Notes: generated by a model from the letters alone, not told the origin. A stretch of 64,000 nt of DNA from Furcasterigmium furcatum (GCA_001599815.1 BCIA01000002.1:7093452-7157451), one strand, 5' to 3'; counted from the first letter of the stretch, positions 1-11,780 are shown. Numbers and translations: made by a program.

Positions 1-229
1 TGTACTAGTAGAGCGCCGATTTCCGAAAGACCTCTCGCGTAGGCTTGGGTTTCGGCAATCCGCTAGGTGGGAAGTATTGGCTTGGCCTCATGGGTGCTTC
101 GTAACCATGAAACTTTTCTCTCGTAACGAGCTCTTATCAATACTGGTATTGTTGATAGCCCTGCGGAGGGGCTGATGAAAGAATCATGGAGTCGCGATGG
201 CCAGAATGGAGATATTGAGGCACATGGAG

Positions 230-237
230 TATATAAG
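230..237 (+). promoter_or_regulatory. TATA box of the amidase gene
   Basis: TATATAAG lies 98 bases before the ATG at 335, a normal distance for a fungal core promoter. Nothing else is seen in bases 1-229. Confidence 0.6.
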
Positions 238-334
238 CGGTGTTGTCATTCAACTGACTGGTTAGCCAACAACAGACTGGTCATCAAGGTGTCTCTTCTG
301 TCGTGAACTTCCTCCTCATCATTTCAAGCTCACT

Positions 335-2494
335 ATGGTCGCCATCACTATGATGCGAGGCTACGCGCTTCTCGTGCTAGCACAGCTGGCCACCGTAACC
401 TCAGTAAGTTTCCCACGGAATGCCAACCCCTAAGAGAGCATGAGTGCTGACCGAAACAACCAGGGCCTGAGTATTGTTGAGTCCTCCATCGACGAAATCC
501 AGGCCGCTCTCAGCTCCGGTCAAATCAATGCTGTCCAGCTGGCCGCAAAGCACCTCCATCGCATTGCGCGGTACGATCGTCGCGGACCCCGTCTCAACTC
601 CATCCCGGTGCTCAATTTGAACGTCTTCGAGGAGGCGCAGGCCTCTGATGATCTTCGAGCCAATGGCACTATCCGATCCCCGCTCGAGGGGATTCCCTAC
701 ACCGTCAAGGACAGCTTCATGCTGAAGGGTCTGACCGTGGCGTCCGGCTCCCCTGCTTTTGCCAACCTCACCGCCACCATGGACGCCTTCACTGTCAGCC
801 TGATTCGCGGCGGCGGTGGTGTTGCCATCGGCAAGACCAACATGCCCCCCATGGCGAACGGTGGTATGCAGAGGGGTTTGTACGGACGAGCGGAGAGCCC
901 CTACAACAAGGACTTCCTCACGGCGGCCTTCGGATCGGGCTCCTCCAACGGGGCTGGAACATCCACTGCCTCGAGTATGGCCATCTTCGGCATGGCGGAG
1001 GAGAGCGTCTCGTCCGGTCGATCGCCAGCTTCCAACAATGGACTCGTGGCGTACACCCCGTCCCGCGGCATCCTGTCCATTCGCGGAAACTGGCCGCTGA
1101 TCCCGGCTGGAGATGTAGTTGTTCCCTACACCAGGAGTGTGAAGGACCTGATGATTCTGCTGGATATTATTGCCGTGACCGACGAGGACACCACGTGCGA
1201 TTTCTGGCGAGACCAGCCCTTCATCCCCCTCCCCATGGTCGAGGATGTGCGGCCCGAGTCGTACCTCAGCCTCGCGGACCCCGAAGCTCTCAGGGGCAAG
1301 CGCATTGGAGTGCCCAAGGTGTTCATCGACGAGTTTGACCCGGCCGCTGTGAGGTCTTACCTCCGACCCTCGATCCGAGAGCTGTATGACAAGGCCGTTG
1401 TCACCCTCGAGTCCCTCGGGGCCATCGTGGAGGAAGTAGACTCCCCCTGGGTCACGAACCATGAGGTGCCCGCGACGAGGATTGAGGTCCCCCAAGACTT
1501 TCCCATCCCCTCGTACTACAACGGCAGTTCTGGTCCGTCTCAGCTATCTGCCTACTCCTGGGACGACTTCCTGGCAATGAACAATGATGCCAACGACGTC
1601 ACGACCCTCGCTGACGTCGACCCGGCCCTGATCTTCCCTCAGATTCCCGGCACCCTCAACCGCAGCGGTAATGTCCTGAGTGAGCGGCTGCCCGGCTACG
1701 TGCGCAGGGTCGACGATGTCAAGATCCGCAACGGCACCGGCATCAACGATCTCCCTGGAATCGGCGCCTGGCTCGAGGACGTCGAGGCTCGCCGCAAGCG
1801 TGACCTGAACGACTGGATGGACGACCGCGGGCTTGACCTGCTCGTGTGGCCCGCCAACGGCGACGCCGCCCCCGAGAACACCGAGACGGACTGGGATGCG
1901 GCCAAGCTCGGATGGCGCAACGGCGTGTCCCGGTCGAAAGGCAACTATGCCGTCCGGCAGTACGGCATACCCACCGTCGGCGTGAGCATGGGCGCCATGA
2001 GCGACATTGGCATGCCGTGTGACCTGACTTTCGCCGGCCGGCCGTATGATGACAGCAAGCTCATCAGCTACGCCTACGCGTTTGAGCAGGCACACAACGA
2101 GGGCGCTAGGTTCGCGCCCCCGAGGACTCCTGCGCTGGATACAGACATTGTCGAGAAGAAGTGCGTCTTCAGGAACCCGCCGGAGGATACGAGGCCCCCC
2201 AAGCTGGAGGCCAAGGCGACTCGCAGCGGCCCCAACACGGTCAAGGTCTCGGGTAAGGTTCTTTCGGATACTTGCGGCGATGTGGATGTCGTTGTTGAGG
2301 TTTACGTCGACGGCGTCTCGGCTGGCGAGATCACCCTCGATGGATCGGAGTTCACTGTCACCGCCCCGACTGTTCCGTCTCCTGGAGTTTCCGAGTTTGG
2401 CGAGGTCAACACGCCAGACATTTCGCTCGCCATAGTTGTGGTTGTGGCCACGGCCCCGAACAGGAGGTCTGACGGCAAACTTCTCTTCGTGTAG
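335..2494 (+). CDS. secreted amidase-signature family protein
   Basis: Two exons, 335-403 and 464-2494, give 699 residues. The 60-bp intron has GTAAGT, a GCTGAC branch and CAG. Exon 1 encodes a hydrophobic signal peptide (start MVAITMMRGYALLVLAQLA), so starting at the later ATG (440) would lose secretion. Amidase-signature features: Lys ~105 in PYTVKDSF, the GSGSS segment ~180-184 for the cis-Ser, and a Ser ~207 in ESVSSGRSPAS, where the usual GGS is VSS. Family members hydrolyse amide bonds; the substrate is unknown. The last ~110 residues, after the amidase fold, are rich in Val/Thr and look like a beta-sandwich extension, which most family members lack. The altered loop next to the nucleophile means activity is not certain. 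Confidence 0.85.
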
Positions 2495-2938
2495 ACAAGC
2501 AGGGGCGGGCAGAAGTATAAAGACGCTGGAGGTTCGGATGGCTGAGATTACGAAAAGGCAGTTCTGTTCGACCATAGCTGGCCTGGTTCGATTTGCGGTT
2601 CGAAGCCACTGAGTTGAGGAATTCTACAAGCTTTGCGGGGCCACTGCTAAGACTATGGCGTTTGAGTCATTCCTTGGGCACTTCGGCTACTTGATGCTGA
2701 AAGGAAATGAGCCATATGACTTTCAAACTTTCCCAGAACTTGCGATCGCCTCAAAACAAGGGGCAGGGTTGGCCCTGTGTTCTTTCCATGTTTGCCTCAG
2801 TAGATTAGAGAGAAGGCCGGAAGCGAGTCAGCCACACCATAGCTGAGGGGAACCAAGCGAATTTCAGCAGGCGACCACCGAGAGTTCTGATTCCCACTTG
2901 ATCACAACACGCCGAGCCAACCTGCCATTCCCGTCACC
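2495..2938. other. intergenic, no gene seen
   Basis: Only short open stretches without family features or splice partners. It separates the amidase stop from the ankyrin-like gene. Confidence 0.5.
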
Positions 2939-3796
2939 ATGAGCAAGTTCTTCAAGTCCGGCGACGACAGTGACTCGAGCCGCAATACACTCTGCAGTGA
3001 TGTAGAGCCCGAGTCGGGGCCGGAAGAAACGGAAGAGTTCGACGGCCCAACCGGCGATCCATGGCCGTGGTTCAGCAACCCAACGTTGCCCGTCGCCGCA
3101 AGCGACATCTTGAAGCTCAGGGGCCTTGAGCACACTCCACCCTTCGAACCACCCAAGCCCCTGCCGCCATCTCTGATTCCGGACATCTTGGCACTGGCGC
3201 CAACCCTCGGGCGGTCGGCGGACCCCCTCGAGCGCCCCTCTCTCAACTGCAATGGTCTCGACGTTGCTCTGATGGCTGTTGACCCCACGACAGGCGACTC
3301 GATGTTGCAGGCCGTCATCAAGGCGCGGAACTTTGACGGACTCCATGCTGTCCAGGACTGCTATCCTATGGGCTTTGCACGCGACATCACCACGGAGCGG
3401 GCATTTTATATGCTCGTCGCACACCGGAGCCACGACGGCAATAATGCGATGCACTTGGCTGCGCAGACAGGCAGCATGCAATTTGTCAGGGCCGTTCTAC
3501 GCATACTACATCAGACACACTTGAACGATGGTCTCGATAAGCCTGGGGAATATGAATGGCTTACTGGCGAGCACGACGAGGCGACCAGTACTATGGCTCG
3601 GGCTATTCTATTCGTCGATGCCGGGAACAATGCTGGAAATACCCCGACGCACGAGGCACGTATCCGTGGCTATGATGGCATCGCAGATTTTCTGGAGGAC
3701 TTTCTTTCTCGGATGTATCCCCGGGGTAAGAGAGCGCAGATCGGTTATAGGGAGTATTTGGAAATGACTGTGCGGCTGCGTTATCGTTTTTTATAG
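2939..3796 (+). CDS. ankyrin-repeat-like protein
   Basis: One exon of 285 residues. The ATG follows ACC and is the first in frame. Residues ~1-110 are acidic and proline-rich (DSDSS, PEETEEFDGP) and probably disordered. From ~115 there are degenerate ankyrin-type units: a Ser-met-leu-gln-Ala-val helix, then GNNAMHLAAQTGSMQFVRAVL (~165-185), then GNTPTHEARIRGYDGIADFL (~236-255). Ankyrin repeats bind proteins; no catalytic domain is seen, so a specific role cannot be given. Short for the family (about three repeats), yet the frame is intact. Confidence 0.7.
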   Translation: MSKFFKSGDDSDSSRNTLCSDVEPESGPEETEEFDGPTGDPWPWFSNPTLPVAASDILKLRGLEHTPPFEPPKPLPPSLIPDILALAPTLGRSADPLERPSLNCNGLDVALMAVDPTTGDSMLQAVIKARNFDGLHAVQDCYPMGFARDITTERAFYMLVAHRSHDGNNAMHLAAQTGSMQFVRAVLRILHQTHLNDGLDKPGEYEWLTGEHDEATSTMARAILFVDAGNNAGNTPTHEARIRGYDGIADFLEDFLSRMYPRGKRAQIGYREYLEMTVRLRYRFL

Positions 3797-4394
3797 GCTG
3801 AAGATCGAGATAACGCAATAATGAGATTTCATTCAACAGCCGTTCCTCCACGCGTTAGACAGAAGGCACAGCACCGCAAGGCTTGAGCGCTCCTCTTTTC
3901 CTTGCAGAGAACTCACATCCCGGAATATTGCCTCATGCACCCGATGCGTTTATTGTCGTCCAACAACCTCTTGGCACCCTGCGGTGAGTCACCGGAACCC
4001 TTCCTTGAGACAGAAGCGACCGTTGCTGACAATTCAGATGATGGTTCCTCCTCGTCGTGCTTTCAGCACAAATACTTCGCTCGGCACTGGTGTCCTGGTC
4101 CGGCTTAGATCGACTGAAAGGCCTGAAAGGCCTGAAGCTGGACCGCTTGTGCGAACGAGCACGGGGAATGGTTCATCAAGCGCCGTGCCTTTTCTTTTAT
4201 GTTTCCCGAAGGTTTGCGTGAGCATGAGGTCTTGGGCGTCGTCGACGAATCCGGAATGGCATTGAACATAATCCACTATGTAGATCGAGACGGACCGTAG
4301 CATCAGTCCTGAATTAGTGCGCGACAGACCATCCTTACCCATTATAGGTAGAAAGGGTAACGACGCCCTTATGTCCTGATGTTCCAACATCTAT
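3797..4394. other. intergenic between convergent genes, no gene seen
   Basis: Lies between the ends of two convergent genes. A short AGGCCTGAA tandem near 4120-4135 is the only pattern noted. Confidence 0.5.
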
Positions 4395-5319
4395 CTACCA
4401 GGCTTGAATCTCGTCAGCTCGAACGACCTTGCCCACGTCGTGGTCGCGCTCGCCCTCTACCACGCTCCGGACCAGACTGCCCCCCAGGGCTGGATCCTTG
4501 GCCCCTAGCTATTGGGTTATTAGTATGGCATAGTACGGTGGCAAACAAACGGACACTGACCTTTCTTAGAGCCTCAGGGCCGACACCAGCCAGATTGGTG
4601 GCGAGAAACCCGGGCGAAATGGCCCAGACTTTAACTCCGTCGTTTCGCAGGACACGATGCCAATCGCGCATTAACATGTTGAGACCAGTCTTGGAGCAGC
4701 GGTAGCTGAGTATCCCAGGGCCGCTGCTGGTTTTGGGCCAGCCCTTCTCTGGGCTGCCGTTTAAGCGTTGATAGGTCGGCCCATCGAGGCGTTCCGTCTC
4801 GTTCAGTGAGGATGTGCCGCTCGTCATGAACAAAAGTCTGGGGTCCGCGGACTTCAGGAGGAGTGGGATCGCCAGAGTCGTCAGGACTTGCGTTCCCGCG
4901 ACGTTGGTGTCCCATGATGCGTTCCAGGCCTCGCGCATAGTCAGCTTGCCTTGACCTCGGTCGTCGAAGCTTGCGCCAGCGTTGTTGATGAGAGTGTCAA
5001 CTCGCCCGAATTTGGCGCCTATGCTCTGGACCGCCTCTTCAAGCGACGAGTCGCACGAGAGATCTGTAAGCACCGTGCTCAGACTCGATGCCGTGTTTGG
5101 CGATTCTTTCTTGACAGCCGTGATGGCATCTTCGCCTTTAGACAGAGTACGGCAGCCAATGACGATTTCATAAGGGTTTTCCGTAGCTGCCAGGGCTTTC
5201 ACAACCTCAAAGCCGAGGCCGGTATTGCCTGCGAGAGTATAATTAGGTATCGGATGATGAGCTATGCTTCCAAGGAGCCTCTTACCGCCAGTAACGAATA
5301 CAATCTTCTTGTCGGCCAT
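4395..5319 (-). CDS. short-chain dehydrogenase/reductase
   Basis: Three exons, 5319-5286, 5228-4561 and 4508-4395, give 271 residues. Introns are 5285-5229 (57 bp) and 4560-4509 (52 bp, CTAAT branch). Splicing the first intron restores the Rossmann motif VTGGNTGLG; leaving it in breaks it. NNAG (~residue 95) and the catalytic S-Y-R-C-S-K block (Tyr-x3-Lys) are present, so an NAD(P)-dependent oxidoreductase of the carbonyl-reductase type is likely. The substrate is unknown. The gene is divergent from a Zn(II)2Cys6 regulator across 410 bp with several CCG/CGG triplets, which suggests the regulator may control it (inference). Confidence 0.88.
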
Positions 5320-5729
5320 CTTGTATGCTGGTTTCTGACTGGGCGATGTTGTAATATCACGAAAAAGGCTTTACAAATACCTTGGGGAGAAGCCATATTT
5401 ATACATTCGGAAGCTGCGTCGCTTTCACGCGACAGCGACAACTAGTTTCCGCTCTGGAGCCGCATGACGCTGTCAATCGACTCCGGCGGAGTTTCACACC
5501 GGCCGGACCCGCCGGAACTGCGGGGTTCGGCAATGATAACTCGGCCGTCCCGTACCTGGGAGCGGGGGTAACGCCGCTAAAGCCGCGGGTGGATGTCTTA
5601 TAAGGAAAGTTACATCACCAGAACCAACGCCGCCGGCGATAGCATATTCTCCGACAAAGTTTCCGAGTGCAGCCGTTCCTCGCCCGCCGGCTTTGATCAC
5701 GCTCTTGACGACGGCTGCGGAGGAAAAGA
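5320..5729. promoter_or_regulatory. divergent promoter with CCG/CGG operators
   Basis: Region between the reductase and the Zn-cluster gene. It contains CTCCG-G-CGGAG (5481-5491, inverted repeat), CCGGCCGG (5499-5506) and GCCGGA (5511-5516). Zn(II)2Cys6 proteins bind pairs of CGG triplets, so these are candidate operators for the neighbouring regulator. Binding is inferred. Confidence 0.45.
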
Positions 5730-7738
5730 ATGCTGCCGGGCCGGAGTGACGGGGCTACTGCTCCGAACGCCGCCCTGGTGCAACGGCAGCCCGTGTTGTC
5801 GTACGGACAGGCCTGCGCCGGCTGTGCCAAGGCCAAGTGCAAATGCAAGCGGACCGCCGCGGCAGCGGCTGCCCCCTGCCAGCGATGCCAGCGTCTCGGA
5901 AGAGCATGCGAGCCATCACAGACAACTCGCAAGCGCGGTGGCGGGCGACCACCTGGCAGAACCGCCCAGATCGAAGAGAAGCTCGAGACCCTTGTCAATA
6001 TCCTCACATCACAAGCCCAACCTGTGGCCAACACGAACGAGGCTAACAAAAGACACGGCCACACTGGAGGCAAGCGTCAGTGAAACATCCTTGCAACTCC
6101 CGATCATAGGTTTCAACGACGCAGTTGGCACAGACACTTCTCCGACGTCCCTCGGCGGCACACCCTCTTCGACCATCTCAGACTCTATCTTTGCTGAGAT
6201 AGACCAGTCACAGACTGAAGATAATCTGCGCATGTTCCGAACGTCACACCTTCCGGCTTTCCCCGCTGTACACATCTCGTCTACAACCACGTAAGTTCCC
6301 CAGGACTCCCCGAGCAGTTGATGCTGATGCGAAGGATAGAGCAGCGCAGTTGCGCTTACAGAGGCCGTATCTCTGGCTCGCCATCCAGTCATTGTGCTGC
6401 AGGCCGTTCTCGGCACGAGCAGTCCTTCAAGAAAGAGTGCGCAGGACGTTTGCCGAGCGTTCTGTAGTTCAGTACGAATGCAGTGTGGACCTCCTCATGG
6501 GCCACATCGTGCTCGCCATGTGGGGAACTTTGACGAGTTGCAGCAAACATGCATTCTACGCAAGCGCCGGAGTGGCCGCGACGCTTGCACATAACCTCAA
6601 GCTGGACAGTCGTCCAGGCCCGGATTCGAGCGGGTTCAAGACATTTGCATACGGTTTTCACTCAAATTCGGCAGCCACGAAATCCGAAGACGGAGAGCGG
6701 CTGGTTCAGAGAAAGCGCACAAACGAGGAGCGTAGAGCTGTTCTAGCTTGCTTCTGCTTGTGTTCAAGGTCCGTCATTTCCACCCTAGCTAACGACGTGA
6801 CTGACCGATGGGATACTACAGCACGTTCCACAAGCTAGGGACGCCACCTATGCGCTGGACGCCACATATGGAAGAGTGTCTGCGCCACCTGGCCGGCCAG
6901 CCTGAGTGCGAGAACGACGAGATCCTAGTGATACAGACAAAGTGCGCCAGGATACTCGACGACATCTGTAGTTCTTCACCAAGTGCCTTTCGGAGCGACG
7001 ATGCTGATGGCGGAGTCCACGAGAGGCTACCATCGATGCTTCTGACCAAGGCCTTGAAGGGACACTTGGGTGAAGTGCGGAGTCACATTCGGCCACCGCT
7101 TTTAGAGAAGAGTGAGGCTTGGCCCCGCCCCTACTCAAGCCTCGGCTGACAACTTTCACGAAGGAGTCGTCAAATTCTGGCTGCTGCTCACCGAGGTCAT
7201 GATCCACGACCTGGAATTTCAAAACGCTGGCTCAGTTCCAAGCACCAGCCTCAGTTTCGCGCGAGCCGAGTCACTGCAGTCCTGCCTCTCGACCATCAAC
7301 CACTTTCTCGACAATCTCCTCTCATTCAAGCCCCAAGAGCACAGTGGTTTGCATTTTCATTATTGGCTGAATTACCTGCGCTGTTTGCGAATAGTCTTCA
7401 GTTTACTCGTTACCGAAGACCCCGCATGGGACAGAAACATCATCCGGGAGAGCGTCGACTTGATAGGATCGCTCCAGCGTGGTAGCGAGGCCTGCAGGGC
7501 GATCGCGGCAGCTGCGGGGCTCGATACGAATGGCAAGGACGCGTACACGATTTTTGCGACGAGCCTGCAACGCATCAGATCAATATGGACGGAGGCCCTT
7601 GAGCAGGCTGGCATCTGGCCTGCTGCCGAAGGGGCGTCGGTTGACGTTCAGCCAGGCACGTTTCAGCCGGCGGTTCTCGACGACTTGTACTCCTTCGATG
7701 TGTTTGACGATGCTTGGATGGTGGATGGATTTTTATGA
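5730..7738 (+). CDS. Zn(II)2Cys6 transcription factor
   Basis: Five exons: 5730-6075, 6125-6290, 6340-6768, 6822-7111 and 7164-7738; 601 residues. Introns of 49-53 bp keep the frame throughout. The Zn2Cys6 cluster sits at ~29-60 (Cys 29, 32, 39, 50, 53, 60), followed by a basic linker (TTRKRGGGRPPGR) and a short helical dimerisation stretch (AQIEEKLETLVNILT). The middle, around LRLQRPYLWLAIQSL, matches the usual fungal-specific regulatory region. The C-terminus has an acidic Asp/Phe-rich tail. The acceptor of intron 1 is ambiguous (6109 or 6124, both in frame); 6124 gives a normal intron length. Likely a nuclear, pathway-specific regulator, perhaps of the divergent reductase. Confidence 0.85.
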
Positions 7739-8502
7739 CAGGTGTTGTTGAGGGCATCAAATAGATCCGCCGGTTGATCGCAACGCAGTCGTTACAAGGC
7801 GAGATAGCATGCTGAGAACATCGACCAACTTGAATCACCCACGAAGGCTTGTGCCCTCCTCATCATGTAATGGAAGCCTCCTCACGACATCTCCTGTATC
7901 TGTGCGCGGTATTGATATTCACTCTCGTCGCAAATCGAGGCACCTTCTTCAAAGCTATCAGACCTCCCAGAACCCAGCCGTTGTCGGCCTTGGGATGTTC
8001 TATGTGGGACGCCCTGGGTGCTATCGCCATCTCAATACAACAACCCCATTTCCCCGGTCTTGGCTAACGAAAATACCGCAAAGGCCTGTCGTTTTAGCGT
8101 CTCCACGTGGGATGCCTTCCGGGTTCCAGGAGTGCACCTCATCTTGTCCCATATCATAACACTAGCAACTCCGCATCTGGGCCTCAGGGCCTTTCTCCGC
8201 ACTTGGCACATTCTCCCCCATCTCTTGGCAGCTCCCCCCCCACGAAGCACTCCATCACAGGGCTCCCTTTGCCTGAGGTTGTCAAGTTGTGTATCCTTGG
8301 GCGTCTACTTGTCCCACATTGTCACGGTCGTCCCACATCGCGATGGTGGCCCACAGCGTGCTTTCTGAATCGTTAGCCTATGTGACTTTTCAAGGTTATA
8401 TTAAGCAGATCGACATGGCAGCCGGCAAGGACTTTCCTTCACTTTATTGTCCGTCACGACTTGACGCCTGCTTCTTCGCTAATTTCCCATCACTTATCAA
8501 CT
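7739..8502. other. intergenic/promoter of tannase gene
   Basis: No gene seen. A TATA-like TATATTA near 8396-8402 lies about 105 bases before the tannase ATG. Confidence 0.4.
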
Positions 8503-10098
8503 ATGAAGGCCCTCCGGAACAGCCTCGTGCCCTTGGCTCTGGTCTTTGCCGCCGCCCCCGTCTCGGCGGCTCCGTGCAGCTTCTCAGGCAAGTGCGCCGC
8601 CGTGGCGGACATTCTGGCAGCGAATCTTCCCAACTCAACGACCATCAACGCCTCCGAGTTCATCGCGGCCGGTAGCTATGTCCATCCCTCGGTAGACCCG
8701 ACCTGTGAGTCCAATAGGCTCGCCAAGCCCCCCTCGTTCGATTTTTGTCGCGTACGCATGACGTCCCATACGGGCCCGTCGAGTCGTGTGGAGATCGAGG
8801 GATGGCTGCCGCCTGACTGGAATGGCCGCTTCCTGGGAGTCGGTAATGGCGGCCTCGGAGGCTGCATCGACTTTCCCGCCCTCGAGTACGGAGCCGAGCG
8901 GAACTTTGCCGTCTTCGGCACGGACAACGGCCACGCCGGCAACACGGGCAAATTCTTTCTCGTCCCCGGAGTGCTCGAGGACTACTCCTATCGTGCGGTT
9001 CGCGTTGGCGCCGCCCTGGGCAAGCAGGCTACTGAGTTGTTTTACGGTACACCTCACTCAAGGGCCTACTGGCTCGGGTGCTCCACGGGCGGCCGCCAGG
9101 GCTTCACCGAGGCGCAGTACTTTCCCGACGACTATGATGGTATCGTCGCGGGTGCGCCGGCTTTCAACCAGAGATCTCTCCAGCTCTGGGCCGGTACCTT
9201 CCTCACCACCACGGGGCCACCTGGATCGCCTACTTTCCTGTCAGCCGATCTGTGGAAGGTCGTGATGCAGGATATCCTCGCCCAGTGCGATAGTCTTGAC
9301 GGCCACGTCGATGGCATCCTCGAATCCCCAGACCTCTGCGACTACAAGCCCGAGCACCTGATCTGCAGCCCTGGACAGGAATCGCAATCGGGATGCCTCA
9401 CGGGTCTGCAGGCTGAGACGGTCCGCAAGGTCTACTCGCCACTGTACGACAACAAGGGCCAGCTCATCTTCAGCGCGCTCACGATGGGAGCGGACTCGAC
9501 GGAATACTACTGGACCGGTAAACTCGCCGCTTATGCGTTGGACCAGATGCGATACATCGTCTACAAGGACCCATCGTGGAATAGCACCATCGGGATGAAG
9601 GAGATCATCGACACCCTTGATACCGAGGTTTTCGCGCTCGACGCCTATGAGAGCGATCTCTCCGGCGCCCGGGACGCCGGCACCAAGGTCATACACTACC
9701 ACGGCCTGCAAGATCACCTTATCCCGAGCACGAATTCGGATAGGTATTACAACCTCGTGTCGCGCACGATGGGGTTGCCGCCGCGCGACCTCGACGAATT
9801 CTACCGCTACTTCCGAATCTCGGGCATGGCTCACTGCCGCGGAGGTACAGGAGCTTCGAACATCGGGGGCAGGGCAGGAGCCGTGGCTGGCGAGAAGCCT
9901 GACGAGAACGTGCTGGCTGCCATAGTGCAGTGGGTAGAGGAGGGCAAGGCACCCGAGTACGTGCTCGGCACGGCCTTCAAGGACGGGCAGCAGACCGAAG
10001 TCTCGTTCCGGCGGAAGCACTGCAAGTACCCAGCCCGGAACGTGTACCGCGGTAGCGGGGATCCCAACACGGCCGACAGCTGGGAGTGTGTCTTCTGA
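8503..10098 (+). CDS. secreted tannase / feruloyl esterase family enzyme
   Basis: One exon, 531 residues. The ATG at 8503 begins a clear signal peptide (Arg-Asn, then LVPLALVFAAAPVSA). The family catalytic pattern is complete: GCSTGGRQG with adjacent Cys-Ser (~193-194), an Asp in HGLQDHLIPS, and a His-Cys pair in GMAHCRGG, where the Cys-Cys disulfide brings the triad together. FGTDNGHAG, also typical, is present. The family hydrolyses galloyl or feruloyl esters outside the cell, releasing gallic or ferulic acid; which one is not decided by sequence alone. Length is normal for the family. It may supply substrate to the ring-cleavage genes ~20 kb downstream (inference). Confidence 0.92.
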   Translation: MKALRNSLVPLALVFAAAPVSAAPCSFSGKCAAVADILAANLPNSTTINASEFIAAGSYVHPSVDPTCESNRLAKPPSFDFCRVRMTSHTGPSSRVEIEGWLPPDWNGRFLGVGNGGLGGCIDFPALEYGAERNFAVFGTDNGHAGNTGKFFLVPGVLEDYSYRAVRVGAALGKQATELFYGTPHSRAYWLGCSTGGRQGFTEAQYFPDDYDGIVAGAPAFNQRSLQLWAGTFLTTTGPPGSPTFLSADLWKVVMQDILAQCDSLDGHVDGILESPDLCDYKPEHLICSPGQESQSGCLTGLQAETVRKVYSPLYDNKGQLIFSALTMGADSTEYYWTGKLAAYALDQMRYIVYKDPSWNSTIGMKEIIDTLDTEVFALDAYESDLSGARDAGTKVIHYHGLQDHLIPSTNSDRYYNLVSRTMGLPPRDLDEFYRYFRISGMAHCRGGTGASNIGGRAGAVAGEKPDENVLAAIVQWVEEGKAPEYVLGTAFKDGQQTEVSFRRKHCKYPARNVYRGSGDPNTADSWECVF

Positions 10099-10194
10099 GG
10101 CTGAGGTTCAAGGCTGAGGACTCCGTTATCGTGATCTCGGATTAGTCGGAGAAGGGCACAAATTTCCCGAGAGCGACTTGATTCCTTAGATTCG

Positions 10195-10470
10195 CATGAC
10201 GGCGGCTTCACTGTCTTGAGAGATGGGAAATAGGTTTGCTAGGTAGCGGATAAACTCTGAGCACCTCATGGCGACACGGATTCGCTTTCGTCCGTGCCGC
10301 CGCCATGGAGCCGCCCAGCCATGCTGAAGGAAGGATAATGTCGTTGGGCATTGTTGCGGCACAGCTCTGCGGCAACCAACCGCGGCTGAGGCCTCAGAAT
10401 AGCAATGTGGTATAGAATAAACTGGCCTAGCCCGTCTCCTAGAGCTTCCGAGTTTAGCGAGGTCGATTAG
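10195..10470. repeat. diverged dispersed repeat, copy A
   Basis: This stretch aligns by eye with 14,385-14,620 in the same orientation. Shared blocks include GGGAAATAGG, AAGGATAATGTCGTTG-like, GCTGAGGCCTCA-like and AGCAATGTGGT. Differences are many, so it is an old duplication. No protein is recognised. Confidence 0.6.
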
Positions 10471-11298
10471 GAATATTAAGTGCCCATTGGTTACTTGATC
10501 CTGAAGAGATATGATAGATAGAAGCCTTGTCCTGGCATGCCTGAATATGGCGATAGTGTGGATCACTTCCTTGTTCTTCTTTTCGCAAAGTGCCGCGCAC
10601 TCCACTACTTCCACACACGGTGTTCAAGTAGTCTTCCGTTGTAGTTGGCCCGGGGTGAGCCCCTTCTTTAAAGCTATTAGAAGCTAAAGCTCGTGAGCCC
10701 TTAGATTAAGGCTAGGGTGGCGGAGTCTTCTTTCCCATGCTTTCCCTCGACCCTACCCTGTCCGGTTCTTTCCCGTAGCACCTTGTGCTTAGAGATTCTC
10801 CAAGGTCCTCGAATGGTGCTGTGTCTTGGAGGTGGGCGTCTCAGCTGCCTGAAGGAGCCTGTCTGGGACAGTATCGGTGTTATAAAGGAAACAACCCAGC
10901 ATGTAGGAGCGGGAAGTCTTTCTGGTTCGCTACTGTCAATGGAATAGCGTTTGAGACCGCACCAATGAAGAACTTACTTATTCACCCTTGCGAGTGTGGT
11001 GTCTCGCCCTAAAGGGGTATTCGTTGGATGCTTGTCTCGAGAGGGCATGGTGTGGGATCACACACTGGCAACAAGGATGTCGGAAGGAAGCCTGATTAAG
11101 AATTGATTATAGTTGCCTTGTTTCGGAGTTCTTGGAGCTTCGGTGACACAATTGAGGCTAGAGCCGGATGGAGAGAATCATAATTCACAACAGCCAGATA
11201 GGTCACCGAGGAGGCTGATCTGAGGAGGTTTTAAATTGGCACCATGTCCCCAGCTGTCTATTCGCATCTCAGTTTCTAGTGCCGCCTTCTCATAGATT
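10471..11298. other. intergenic, no gene seen
   Basis: No family-like reading frame or splice structure. It lies between repeat copy A and a possible broken gene. Confidence 0.4.
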
Positions 11299-11777
11299 CT
11301 AGAGATATCCTGGCCTTAGATCGGTTCGGGGAACGCCCCCTGAAAGATCCTTCCTTGGGCGTGATGGGTTTGTCGACATTTTGAGAGGAACATCTTGAAC
11401 GGGTTTTATTCGCTCGCTAAACCTCATGCAAGCATTGCATGCTTGGCCAGTAGCCACCTCCTCCTCTTGAGGTATCGACCACTCAGGGGGCTTTAAGAAG
11501 CTCTTCCCGAGCGGCGAGCCAGTCAGGATCCTAGATTGTCCAGGACGATGTCCCTGGAGCTCGGTGATTGACCGGACTTCAGGAAAGGTTTCCTGAGCCA
11601 ATGAAGATGCCGATATTCTGCGAAGAAGTGCCTTTGCAATGGACTTGTGCAGCTGACTACCAATTGCAAGACCACGGCGAGGGCGAGCGGAATTTGACCT
11701 TTTGCAACATTCTCGAGGCTAGACTCGATTGATTTACCGACGAGTGCATCACCATTCCCAGCCTGCACCATCATCAA
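11299..11777 (-). pseudogene. possible broken gene of unknown function
   Basis: Reading 11,777 downward, one frame gives an ATG and a neat helical start (SIESSLENVAKGQIPLALAV). The apparent continuation (QLHKSIAKALLRRIS..., through RSITELQGH and PEWSIPQEEEVATGQ) is in the next frame, shifted near 11,660. No intron fits the join, so a one-base frameshift is possible. No domain is recognised. It starts four bases from the first ATG of the C2H2-like gene on the other strand, so one of the two starts is probably wrong. Confidence 0.3.
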
Positions 11778-11780
11778 CTC

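Noticed and set aside
401..1495. Long open frame on the minus strand over the amidase
   Set aside because: Mirror of the coding frame; no family motif, and the plus strand has signal peptide and amidase motifs.
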